Shown piece by piece: positions 1-5,806 of a stretch of 9,307 nt of DNA. How positions within the stretch are numbered: position 1 is the first letter of the stretch; each line of letters opens with the position of its first letter. Position numbers and translations under genes: made by a program. Source of the DNA: Glaciecola sp038744645 (GTDB lineage Bacteria > Pseudomonadota > Gammaproteobacteria > Enterobacterales > Alteromonadaceae); the NCBI GenBank assembly GCA_038744645.1, contig JBCDMA010000155.1, forward strand, positions 1 to 9,307, given 5' to 3'. The notes under the pieces are model-generated. The model saw only the letters and a program-made list of their open reading frames with translations. It made no database searches and was not told where the DNA came from.

Positions 1-1509
1 CTATATATCAAAAATAGTCTGCTACTCATGTTATTTGTGGGTATCGGAGTATCAATTGTTGGCGTTGGCACTGCCTGGCTTGTTGTCATGTGTCGTTTTC
101 CCGGTCGGCGATTTTTTGAATGGGCGCTTATATTACCTCTTGCCGTACCTGCATATGTGGTTGCGTATGCGTATACCGATGTGTTGCAGGTGTCTGGGCC
201 GATTCAGAGCTTTATTAGAGATACATTTGATTTGCGTTTTGGTGATTATTGGTTTCCGAACATGCGCACATTCGAAGGGGCAGTTGTTATTTTTATTGCA
301 GTGTTGTACCCCTATGTGTATTTACTTGCACGTGCAGCTTTCTTGGAACAGTCTATTTGTGCGCTTGATGCTGCACGCACCCTTGGCCGTTCTGCATGGG
401 GAGCATTTCGCTCAGTTGCGTTGCCACTTGCCAGACCTGCAATTGTTGCTGGTACAGCATTAGCGCTAATGGAGACATTGGCAGACTTCGGTACTGTCGC
501 GCATTTTGGCATTCCGACATTCGCCACTGGTATTTACCGCGCTTGGACGTCAATGGGTGATCAGATCGCCGCTGCGCAGTTATCCAGCGTTTTATTGATG
601 TTTGTGATACTGCTGATCTGGGTAGAGCGAATGAGCAGACAACAGGCCAAGTATCATCATACGACAGGCAGATATCAGCAAATTGACGGGTATCGCCTGA
701 GCGGGTTTCGCGCTTTTATGGCGTTTGTCTTTTGTTTGTTACCTCTGTTTCTTGGATTTCTTGGACCGCTAGTGATGTTGCTTTGGATGCACTTGACTGA
801 TGGTCACGACCTGTTTAGCCCTCGCTACATTAGCATGGGATGGAACAGTATATCCTTGGCCGGTATTACAGCATGTCTTGCCGTTATGCTTTCGATGTTT
901 TTAGTGTACATTGCCAGGTCGGAAAAAACCTGGCTAATACGCTTTTCGAATCGCATTGTCAGTTTGGGCTATGCCATACCCGGTTCGATGATCGCTGTAG
1001 GCATTCTGATCCCATTGGCATCATTTGACAATACGGTCAGTGATTTCCTCGAAGAGCAGTTTGATATCTCCGTTGGATTGTTGTTAACCGGCAGCATTGC
1101 AGCATTGGTATTAGGTTATATGGTGCGATTCATGACGGTATCTATGAATACCGTACAGGCCAGTCTTGATAAGGTCACACCGAGTATGGAATATGCATCA
1201 AGGTCACTTGGATATAGTCCGACAAAAACCGCTGTCAAAGTGCATGTGCCGATAATTTCGGGAGGCCTTCTCACCGCGGGTTTGATAGTGTTTGTGGATG
1301 TAATGAAAGAGTTGCCCGCGACCTTAATTATGCGGCCATTTAACTTTGATACTTTGGCTGTACAGGCATACAATCTGGCGAGTGATGAACGGTTGGCTCA
1401 GGCAGCAACACCTTCGCTTGTCATTGTTGCAGTGGGGATATTGCCTTTGATTATAATGAGCCGAGCTATTATGAGATCACGTCCCGGGAGATCACAGCCC
1501 GGGAAATAG
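1..1509 (+). CDS. fbpB: Iron(III) ABC transporter permease, FbpB/HitB/SfuB type (5' end outside window)
   Basis: Inner-membrane permease of a ferric-iron ABC importer; it would take Fe3+ from a periplasmic binding protein and couple to an FbpC-type ATPase that is not in this window. The reading frame is open to the window edge (nine codons precede the ATG at position 28), and family members are somewhat longer at the N-terminus, so I treat the gene as 5'-partial. Counting from that ATG, the family signature FPGRRFFEWALILPLAVPAY lies at residues 24-43. Two EAA-type cytoplasmic loops, which dock the ATPase, lie near residues 114-141 (AARTLG...LPLARP) and 388-415 (YASRSLG...VPIISGG). This is the fused two-module architecture with many hydrophobic segments. 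The MKELPATLIMRPF stretch near residue 426 is also typical. The C-terminal tail carries a small tandem duplication. The gene converges on the fbpA-type gene 20 bp away rather than sharing its operon. Confidence 0.93.
   Translation, partial: LYIKNSLLLMLFVGIGVSIVGVGTAWLVVMCRFPGRRFFEWALILPLAVPAYVVAYAYTDVLQVSGPIQSFIRDTFDLRFGDYWFPNMRTFEGAVVIFIAVLYPYVYLLARAAFLEQSICALDAARTLGRSAWGAFRSVALPLARPAIVAGTALALMETLADFGTVAHFGIPTFATGIYRAWTSMGDQIAAAQLSSVLLMFVILLIWVERMSRQQAKYHHTTGRYQQIDGYRLSGFRAFMAFVFCLLPLFLGFLGPLVMLLWMHLTDGHDLFSPRYISMGWNSISLAGITACLAVMLSMFLVYIARSEKTWLIRFSNRIVSLGYAIPGSMIAVGILIPLASFDNTVSDFLEEQFDISVGLLLTGSIAALVLGYMVRFMTVSMNTVQASLDKVTPSMEYASRSLGYSPTKTAVKVHVPIISGGLLTAGLIVFVDVMKELPATLIMRPFNFDTLAVQAYNLASDERLAQAATPSLVIVAVGILPLIIMSRAIMRSRPGRSQPGK
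1473..1502 (+). repeat. 15-bp tandem duplication in the fbpB tail
   Basis: Two adjacent 15-bp units, GAGATCACGTCCCGG (1473-1487) and GAGATCACAGCCCGG (1488-1502), match at 13 of 15 positions. They keep the reading frame and encode the repeated tail RSRPG-RSQPG just before the stop codon. It looks like a recent slippage or duplication in a dispensable hydrophilic tail. Confidence 0.8.
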
Positions 1510-1519
1510 GGCCCCGGCT
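1496..1519. terminator. Weak GC-rich hairpin between convergent fbpB and fbpA
   Basis: AGCCCGGG (1496-1503) can pair with CCCCGGCT (1512-1519) with one mismatch around an 8-nt loop. It overlaps the fbpB stop and sits 10 bp from the fbpA stop, so it could end both convergent transcripts. Neither strand has a real T-run after it, so it is not a canonical intrinsic terminator. Confidence 0.3.
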
Positions 1520-1529
1520 CAAAATAAAG

Positions 1530-2555
1530 CTATTTGTATCCTACGCGATCGTAAATCTTCTGCGCATCGGGTTGGTTCTCACCAAATACTTTTAGGTTTA
1601 TGGTATCTGAGCGGAACATACCCAGCGCCGCGACACTTTCGGATAATCCGATACCCATTACAGCCGGATATTCGTCATTCCCTGCAGAAAAGTACTTTTG
1701 GGCTTGCTCGCTTGCTAGATATTCTAGAAACTTCAGCGCGTTCTCTTTATTTGGTGAGGTCTTAATGATCCCCGCACCAGAAATATTGGAGTGTGCACCA
1801 GTCGTCGCTTGGTTTGGAAAGATCCAGCCTATGCGGGCCATATCTTCATCATCCAAGCCTTGAACCTCTGTTCGCAATGCCCGCGAAAAGTAGTAGGTAT
1901 TTGCAACAGCGATTTCACACTCGCCAGTGGCAATAGCACGCAATTGGTCGGTATCGCCACCCGCAGGATCGCGCGCTCTATTATTCCAAAGAGCTTTTGC
2001 CCAAGATTCAGCCGCCTCGGCGCCCTTGTGTTCAATGATGGATGACAGTAATGACAACATGTAAATGTTACCTGATGATCGCGTACACACTTTGCCTTTA
2101 AACTGTGGGTCAGCAAGTGCCTCATACGTTGATAATAAGGTAGGATCGACACGCTCTTTATCATAAAAAATGATCCTTGAGCGCTGCGAAAAACCAAACC
2201 AATGACCTTCAGGATGGCGCAACCAGGCAGGGATGCGCGCGCGAAGTAGCTCTGATTCAATAGGTTGAAAAAGCCCTGCTTCGTCGGCGCGCCAAAGGCG
2301 ACCCGCATCTACAGTCAGCAAGATATCTGCTGGACTGCGTTTACCTTCAGCTTTGATACGTGCAATGAGCGCATCAGCGCCATCTTCGATGCGATTAATT
2401 TTAATGCCAGTTGCCTTTTCAAAGTCCGAATAAAGGCGTTCGTCAGTATCGTAATGACGAGAAGAATAGAGGTTCAATTCGCCTGCAGCTTGCGCTTGTC
2501 CAATAATGAGCATTTGAAAAATGACACCCATCACCAGAGGAATTCTGTAAAACAT
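1530..2555 (-). CDS. fbpA: Periplasmic iron(III)-binding protein, FbpA/HitA/IdiA family
   Basis: A 341-residue solute-binding protein of a ferric-iron ABC transporter. Residues 1-23 form a signal peptide with a hydrophobic core and an AQA|A-type cleavage site, so the protein acts in the periplasm. The mature protein begins GELNLYSSRHYDTDE, the classical start of the family. H34/Y35 lie where the family has its N-terminal iron ligand region, and the adjacent tyrosines Y221-Y222 (ANTYYFSRAL) match the paired Tyr ligands of Haemophilus/Neisseria FbpA. Length is normal. The ATG is supported by TGGAG seven bases upstream. The gene has its own Fur-box-like promoter and converges with the permease gene at its 3' end. 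Expected regulation is repression by iron-loaded Fur. The family assignment is firm; use of chelated rather than free Fe3+ cannot be judged. Confidence 0.94.
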   Translation of the reverse strand: MFYRIPLVMGVIFQMLIIGQAQAAGELNLYSSRHYDTDERLYSDFEKATGIKINRIEDGADALIARIKAEGKRSPADILLTVDAGRLWRADEAGLFQPIESELLRARIPAWLRHPEGHWFGFSQRSRIIFYDKERVDPTLLSTYEALADPQFKGKVCTRSSGNIYMLSLLSSIIEHKGAEAAESWAKALWNNRARDPAGGDTDQLRAIATGECEIAVANTYYFSRALRTEVQGLDDEDMARIGWIFPNQATTGAHSNISGAGIIKTSPNKENALKFLEYLASEQAQKYFSAGNDEYPAVMGIGLSESVAALGMFRSDTINLKVFGENQPDAQKIYDRVGYK

Positions 2556-2625
2556 GGTTATACTCCAGAAGGTAATTATTGTTGTGTTGAGCTTAGAACA
2601 GCTTTGATTAACCGCAATGGTTTAC

Positions 2626-2653
2626 ATCATAGTGAGCATTTTCACCAATGCAA
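2626..2653 (-). promoter_or_regulatory. Candidate sigma-70 promoter of fbpA
   Basis: On the - strand, TTGCAT (2648-2653, 3 of 6 to the -35 consensus) and TATGAT (2626-2631, 5 of 6 to TATAAT) are separated by 16 bp. Transcription would start near 2619, giving a leader of about 64 nt. The -35 lies inside the Fur-box-like palindrome, the arrangement expected for iron repression. Confidence 0.5.
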
Positions 2654-2671
2654 GTAATTTTCATTTGCATT
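2647..2671. promoter_or_regulatory. Fur-box-like palindrome upstream of fbpA
   Basis: A 25-bp imperfect palindrome with perfect 7-bp arms AATGCAA (2647-2653) and TTGCATT (2665-2671) around the core GTAATTTTCAT. The best 19-bp register, read on the - strand, matches 12 of 19 positions of the classical Fur box by hand count. The outer TGCAA/TTGCA arms occur in some gammaproteobacterial Fur sites. It overlaps the fbpA -35. The binding protein is inferred from the match and from the gene's role. Confidence 0.5.
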
Positions 2672-2808
2672 TGAGGTGAGCACATCCTTGCTAAAGGAGA
2701 ACGTGCTAAGAGTAGTCGATCATATACAAAATTGTTAATGTAGTTTCAATGCTATAAGTATAAACCAGTATCTATATTTATCAGCCTTAATATCCAGAAT
2801 TGGTCTAC

Positions 2809-2835
2809 CCTCTGAATGTTGCAGAGGTACTTTTT
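2809..2835 (+). terminator. Orphan intrinsic-terminator-like hairpin
   Basis: CCTCTG (2809-2814) pairs perfectly with CAGAGG (2822-2827) around a 7-nt loop and is followed, after TAC, by five T (2831-2835) on the + strand. No + strand gene lies between it and the divergent fbpA start, and the opposite strand lacks a T-run. It might end a short unannotated transcript or attenuate transcription towards the gene at 2914. Confidence 0.4.
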
Positions 2836-2913
2836 CAACATCGGGTTGCATAACAGAATTACACCGCGCTATATTGTATTTTACTCGAACGGCAAAGCAA
2901 CTAAGGATGGACC

Positions 2914-3855
2914 ATGCCAGCTACCTACGTCGAAAAAAGCATTGATATTAATGCTACTATTGAGGATATTGAAACGATCCTATCTGATTTCAATCAATGG
3001 ATCCCCTGGTCACCATGGCTGTTAATGGAGCCTGAAGCGGCGATAAGTGTTGCAGATGACAAGCTATATTATGAATGGAATGGGCGTCGCGTCGGCAGCG
3101 GAAATATGCATTTCTTAGGTGCAACAGACGATGATAAAGACACTCGGTTGTTGCGCTATTCACTCACTTTTCTATCGCCGTGGAAATCGACGGCAGATGT
3201 TGAGTTTAAACTACAACCGAACGCGAATAACACTACTGTGAACGTTGCTTGGATAATGCGTTCAAGCCTGCCATTTTTCTTGTTTTGGATGAAAAACAGT
3301 ATCCAAAATTTCATTGGTATGGACTACAAACGTGGTTTGTCGATGTTAAAGGAGCACATTGAAACATCTTCAATCGCTTCAGCAATCGATTTTGTAGGGG
3401 AAACCTTATTTAATGAGACACAATACATAGGCATTACGACCCAGTCTAGTATGTCCGAATTAGGCACCAAGATGTCGCGCGATTTTGCGGCCTTGGGACA
3501 ATTCATGGAGAACCATGAGGGACTACAAAACGGTGCTCCTTTTAGTATCTATAACAAAATGGATATGTCGAAGCAAACCTGTGAGTATACTGCCGCAATT
3601 CCCGTGCTTGAGTCGCCTTCAAATTTACCTGACAACCTCAAGTTGAGCAGTTTTCCCAACGCTAAAATGTTTTGTTTACGGCATAAAGGCAAATATGAAC
3701 ATTTGGGAAATGCTTGGAGCACTTTGTACACAATGCAGCGCAACAAAGAGTTTCAATCACATAAAAAAGTGAAACCTGTCGAAATTTATATAAATGATCC
3801 TGCTGAAGTATCACCTCAAGCGCTTGTTACCGATGTGATGCTACCCATTAAATAA
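2914..3855 (+). CDS. Two-domain SRPBCC (polyketide cyclase-like) plus GyrI-like effector-binding protein
   Basis: A 313-residue soluble protein with no signal peptide or membrane segment. Residues about 1-150 look like a SRPBCC/START-type ligand pocket: an early FNQWIPWSPW segment after the first helix, then YYEWNGRRVGSGNM, and a long C-terminal helix (IGMDYKRGLSMLKEHIE). Residues about 160-313 resemble the GyrI-like/AraC effector-binding fold and end in the typical block KVKPVEIYINDPAEVSPQAL...PIK; YEHLGNAW near 261-268 is also characteristic. This architecture recurs in bacteria, but its ligand is unknown. A DNA-binding domain is absent, so it is more likely a small-molecule binder or sensor than a transcription factor. 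The start is supported by AAGGA six bases upstream. It is followed 95 bp later by the SGNH hydrolase gene on the same strand. Confidence 0.8.
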   Translation: MPATYVEKSIDINATIEDIETILSDFNQWIPWSPWLLMEPEAAISVADDKLYYEWNGRRVGSGNMHFLGATDDDKDTRLLRYSLTFLSPWKSTADVEFKLQPNANNTTVNVAWIMRSSLPFFLFWMKNSIQNFIGMDYKRGLSMLKEHIETSSIASAIDFVGETLFNETQYIGITTQSSMSELGTKMSRDFAALGQFMENHEGLQNGAPFSIYNKMDMSKQTCEYTAAIPVLESPSNLPDNLKLSSFPNAKMFCLRHKGKYEHLGNAWSTLYTMQRNKEFQSHKKVKPVEIYINDPAEVSPQALVTDVMLPIK

Positions 3856-3950
3856 AATCAAATAACACACAAAGCAAATTTGCATTTCGAGTATCAAGCA
3901 CAGGCGAACGCGCGTTTTTTTGATAATAAAACCTATGGCTAATTCACCCA

Positions 3951-4592
3951 ATGATAAATCACCCTCCCTGGTATATTGAAAAACACAGAAATACACTTTC
4001 AATGATTAAACAGAATGCAGGTAACATTGAGTTAGTGTTTATTGGCGATTCAATCGTTTCTGCATGGGCTGATAAGGGGGTTGAGGCATGGAACACTTAT
4101 TTTTCACCCTACGGTGCGCTTAATTTAGGCTTTAATGGCGATTGCACTGAAGACGTCGTGTGGCGTATTGAGAACCGTCAGTTAGCGGGTTTATCACCAA
4201 CTTTGGTCATTCTTAAGATAGGCACGAATAATACAGGTCATAGACGTGATGAGGCGGAAAAAACAGCCGCTGAAATTGGCTACATTATTGATTTAATAAG
4301 AAAAGTATTGCCATATTCTCATGTTCTTTTGCACGCGTTAATGCCCAGAGGGCGAAAACCGACAAGTCCCTTGCGTCAAGTAAATAATGAAGTTAACGAA
4401 AGGATAAAGCTATTTGCAACAAGGCCCAATGTGAGTTGGGTAGATGTCAACGATTTATTTCTGGATTCAGAAGGGGTTATACGTCAAAGTATTATGGAAG
4501 ACGCGTTGCATCCAAATGCAGATCAATATCTTCCGTGGGCTAAAGCACTGGCACCTCACGTATCAAGCATATTTAACACGTGTAAAAAATAA
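3951..4592 (+). CDS. SGNH/GDSL-family hydrolase (esterase or lipase-like)
   Basis: A 213-residue hydrolase of the SGNH fold, most like the platelet-activating-factor acetylhydrolase/sialate O-acetylesterase-type branch. All four blocks are visible: GDSI with nucleophile S34 (block I), GFNGD with oxyanion G63 (block II), GTNN with N93 (block III), and DALHP with D184 and H187 (block V). No secretion signal is visible, so a cytoplasmic location is likely; the natural ester substrate cannot be told. The start at 3951 suits the family, whose members begin shortly before the HPPWY...RH segment, but no clear ribosome binding site precedes it. An overlapping ATG at 3935 opens a different frame that closes after 14 codons. 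It may be cotranscribed with the SRPBCC gene upstream. Confidence 0.88.
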   Translation: MINHPPWYIEKHRNTLSMIKQNAGNIELVFIGDSIVSAWADKGVEAWNTYFSPYGALNLGFNGDCTEDVVWRIENRQLAGLSPTLVILKIGTNNTGHRRDEAEKTAAEIGYIIDLIRKVLPYSHVLLHALMPRGRKPTSPLRQVNNEVNERIKLFATRPNVSWVDVNDLFLDSEGVIRQSIMEDALHPNADQYLPWAKALAPHVSSIFNTCKK

Positions 4593-4599
4593 GCTGCTT

Positions 4600-4656
4600 A
4601 TCAATCTATAAAATAGATTGCATGGATTTTTATAATTCGTTTTCATCAATCTATAA
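4600..4656 (+). repeat. 12-bp direct repeat upstream of dps
   Basis: ATCAATCTATAA occurs identically at 4600-4611 and 4645-4656, 45 bp apart. The second copy overlaps the dps -10 hexamer and the first forms the left arm of the inverted repeat, so one protein could recognise both. Confidence 0.55.
4602..4620. repeat. Inverted repeat between the GDSL hydrolase and dps genes
   Basis: CAATCTA (4602-4608) and TAGATTG (4614-4620) are perfect complements around the loop TAAAA. The element sits 10 bp after the hydrolase stop and directly upstream of the dps -35. A short T-run (ATTTTT) follows six bases later, so it may be a weak terminator, or an activator or repressor site for dps. Confidence 0.5.
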
Positions 4657-4660
4657 TTAA
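4629..4660 (+). promoter_or_regulatory. dps promoter, sigma-70/sigma-S type
   Basis: TTTATA (4629-4634, 4 of 6 to TTGACA) and a perfect TATAAT (4652-4657) are separated by 17 bp. The extended -10, TCTATAATTAA (4650-4660), matches 10 of 11 positions of the sigma-S-preferred KCTAYACTTAA. Predicted start near 4664, with a leader of about 34 nt. E. coli dps is known to depend on sigma-S in stationary phase; its use here is inferred. Confidence 0.6.
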
Positions 4661-4697
4661 TCAGATAATGAGCATGTAAATCAAAGGAGAAAGATTC

Positions 4698-5171
4698 ATG
4701 ACTAACATAAATACCATCGGATTAGACGTAGAAAAAAGTGCAGGCTTAATAACATCGCTCAATAAACTCTTGAGCAGTTATCAAATTCAATATATGAATG
4801 CCAGAGGATTTCATTGGAACATCAAGGGCGCAGATTTTTTCGAACTACATGCAAAATTTGAAGAGGTGTACAACGATTTGCTGCTTAAAGTTGATGAAAT
4901 TGCGGAGCGAATTCTCACCATTGAAGGTGTGCCTTTACATGCCTTCTCTGACTATATTGAAGTCAGCGATATCGAAGAGGAGAAAGGGGTCAGCGATGGA
5001 AAATTAGCGCTGAACAACTTGCTGATTGGGTTCACCAAAATAATCATTGCGCAAAGGGCAATACTAGAACAAGCTGGCGATGCCGGGGATGAAGGCACTG
5101 TCGCGCTCATGTCCGATTATATTTCTCAGCAAGAAAAGCTTGTTTGGATGCTGCGTTCATACTTGAACTAA
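4698..5171 (+). CDS. dps: Dps-family ferritin (starvation/oxidative-stress iron-storage protein)
   Basis: A 157-residue mini-ferritin expected to form a 12-subunit shell that oxidises Fe2+ with peroxide and stores the mineral, protecting DNA. Ferroxidase ligands can be placed by spacing: H39 (FHWN), H51 (ELHAKFEE), E55, D66 and E70 (KVDEIAER), matching the E. coli set H51-H63-D67-D78-E82 exactly in spacing, with Glu replacing the third ligand Asp. The N-terminal tail before helix A is short and has a single Lys, so lysine-tail DNA binding as in E. coli Dps is unlikely. AAAGGAGA (4683-4690) is a strong ribosome binding site. The gene has its own promoter and lies on the same strand as, but separate from, the SGNH hydrolase. 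It fits an iron theme with the fbp genes to the left. Confidence 0.95.
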   Translation: MTNINTIGLDVEKSAGLITSLNKLLSSYQIQYMNARGFHWNIKGADFFELHAKFEEVYNDLLLKVDEIAERILTIEGVPLHAFSDYIEVSDIEEEKGVSDGKLALNNLLIGFTKIIIAQRAILEQAGDAGDEGTVALMSDYISQQEKLVWMLRSYLN

Positions 5172-5283
5172 AGCATTTTAATCTAAAGAATGTGATGTGA
5201 AGCTGCTTTTTCTGTCTTGAAATAAGTGGTTTTCATCACTATGTCGTCCATATCACGCTACATTTTTTCTTATAAACACTGAC

Positions 5284-5658
5284 TTAACGATGCTGGTCGA
5301 TTAAGATTGGATTGCCATCGGGGTCGGTAAGAGATATATGTGCAGGGCCCTGAGATTGCGTATCGCATGTCACCTCGATGTCCACGCCTTGCTCAGTTAG
5401 ACGTTGCTGAATGTCTCTGACATCAGTGAAATTATCAACTTCCTCAGCTTTACTGTTCCAACCTGGATTGAACGTCAGCATGTTTTTATCGAACATACCC
5501 TCAAACAGGCCAATGGTTGTGTCGGTCGCATTGCGCAGAATTAACCATTTTTGCGCAATATCACCACCAGCGACTTTAAATCCAAGCGCTTCATAAAACG
5601 ATTTAGATCTCTGTATATCTTTTACGGTTAGACTGACTGAAAAAGCACCTAATTCCAT
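5284..5658 (-). CDS. VOC-superfamily (glyoxalase/bleomycin-resistance fold) protein
   Basis: A 124-residue protein with the two-module VOC fold: SVSLTVKDIQRSKSFYEALGF at residues 7-27 (split by the usual beta-alpha turn) and the C-terminal PAHISLTDPDGNPILI near 105-120, the hallmark end of these proteins. Possible metal ligands are E53, H107 and D121; the set is not that of canonical glyoxalase I, so the reaction is unknown. I chose the ATG at 5658 because AGGA lies about eight bases upstream and the fold begins at once; the longer frame starts with GTG at 5718 inside a palindrome and adds 20 atypical residues. The gene follows tauE on the same strand after 148 bp and probably has its own promoter and operator. 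It converges with dps. Confidence 0.85.
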   Translation of the reverse strand: MELGAFSVSLTVKDIQRSKSFYEALGFKVAGGDIAQKWLILRNATDTTIGLFEGMFDKNMLTFNPGWNSKAEEVDNFTDVRDIQQRLTEQGVDIEVTCDTQSQGPAHISLTDPDGNPILIDQHR

Positions 5659-5701
5659 GTGTTGTTTCCTATTGATAGTTATTGGGTGTTGAATGTTACT
5701 A

Positions 5702-5719
5702 AGTGAAATGACTTTCACT
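5702..5719. promoter_or_regulatory. Operator-like palindrome upstream of the VOC gene
   Basis: AGTGAAATGACTTTCACT is an inverted repeat with perfect 7-bp arms (AGTGAAA/TTTCACT) and a 4-bp spacer. It lies about 44-61 bp before the chosen start and just downstream of the candidate promoter, where a TetR- or MarR-like repressor could block transcription. No cognate regulator gene is in the window. Confidence 0.5.
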
Positions 5720-5730
5720 ACTATATTCTT

Positions 5731-5760
5731 AGCATAGTGTTGCTATCTGTGTTTTGCCAA
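5731..5760 (-). promoter_or_regulatory. Candidate promoter of the VOC gene
   Basis: On the - strand, TTGGCA (5755-5760, 5 of 6 to TTGACA) and TATGCT (5731-5736, 4 of 6 to TATAAT) are 18 bp apart. Transcription would start near 5724 and enter the 5702-5719 palindrome at once. The -10 is mediocre, so this is tentative. Confidence 0.35.
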
Positions 5761-5806
5761 TGCGATGGGTATCAGGCCGTTAAATCAAGGAGAGGGAGAT
5801 ACTCAG

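Larger units (their letters stand above)
2556..2913. other. Intergenic region between divergent fbpA and the SRPBCC/GyrI-like gene
   Basis: This 358-bp region holds no convincing coding sequence. On the - strand side it contains the fbpA promoter and a Fur-box-like palindrome. In the middle is an orphan terminator-like hairpin (2809-2835, + strand). For the + strand gene starting at 2914 there is a possible promoter, TTGCAT (2846-2851) and TATATT (2870-2875) with an 18-bp spacer, whose -35 is poor. AAGGA six bases before the ATG at 2914 is a good ribosome binding site. The stretch 2732-2764 also holds AT-rich -10-like hexamers (TATAAG at 2753, TATAAA at 2759). Confidence 0.6.

Noticed and set aside
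1829..2308. 159-codon open frame on the - strand overlapping fbpA
   Set aside because: It is a shadow of fbpA in another frame, with no family features and no start signal.
3904..3922. AACGCGCGTT followed by seven T after the SRPBCC gene, as an intrinsic terminator
   Set aside because: The palindrome leaves no room for a loop, so a stable hairpin is unlikely despite the T-run.
3935..3979. Alternative ATG at 3935 ahead of the SGNH hydrolase
   Set aside because: It is in another frame and ends after 14 codons; the hydrolase motifs are all in the frame starting at 3951.
4600..4660. OxyR site upstream of dps
   Set aside because: ATAG/CTAT tetramers occur but not with the required 7-bp spacing and order.
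5228..5243. AGTGGT/ATCACT hairpin between dps and the VOC gene as a bidirectional terminator
   Set aside because: Six-pair stem with a G-U pair and no T-run on either strand; not supported.
5659..5718. 20-residue N-terminal extension of the VOC protein from a GTG at 5718
   Set aside because: The ATG at 5658 has a good ribosome binding site and starts directly at the fold; the GTG lies inside a perfect palindrome that looks regulatory.
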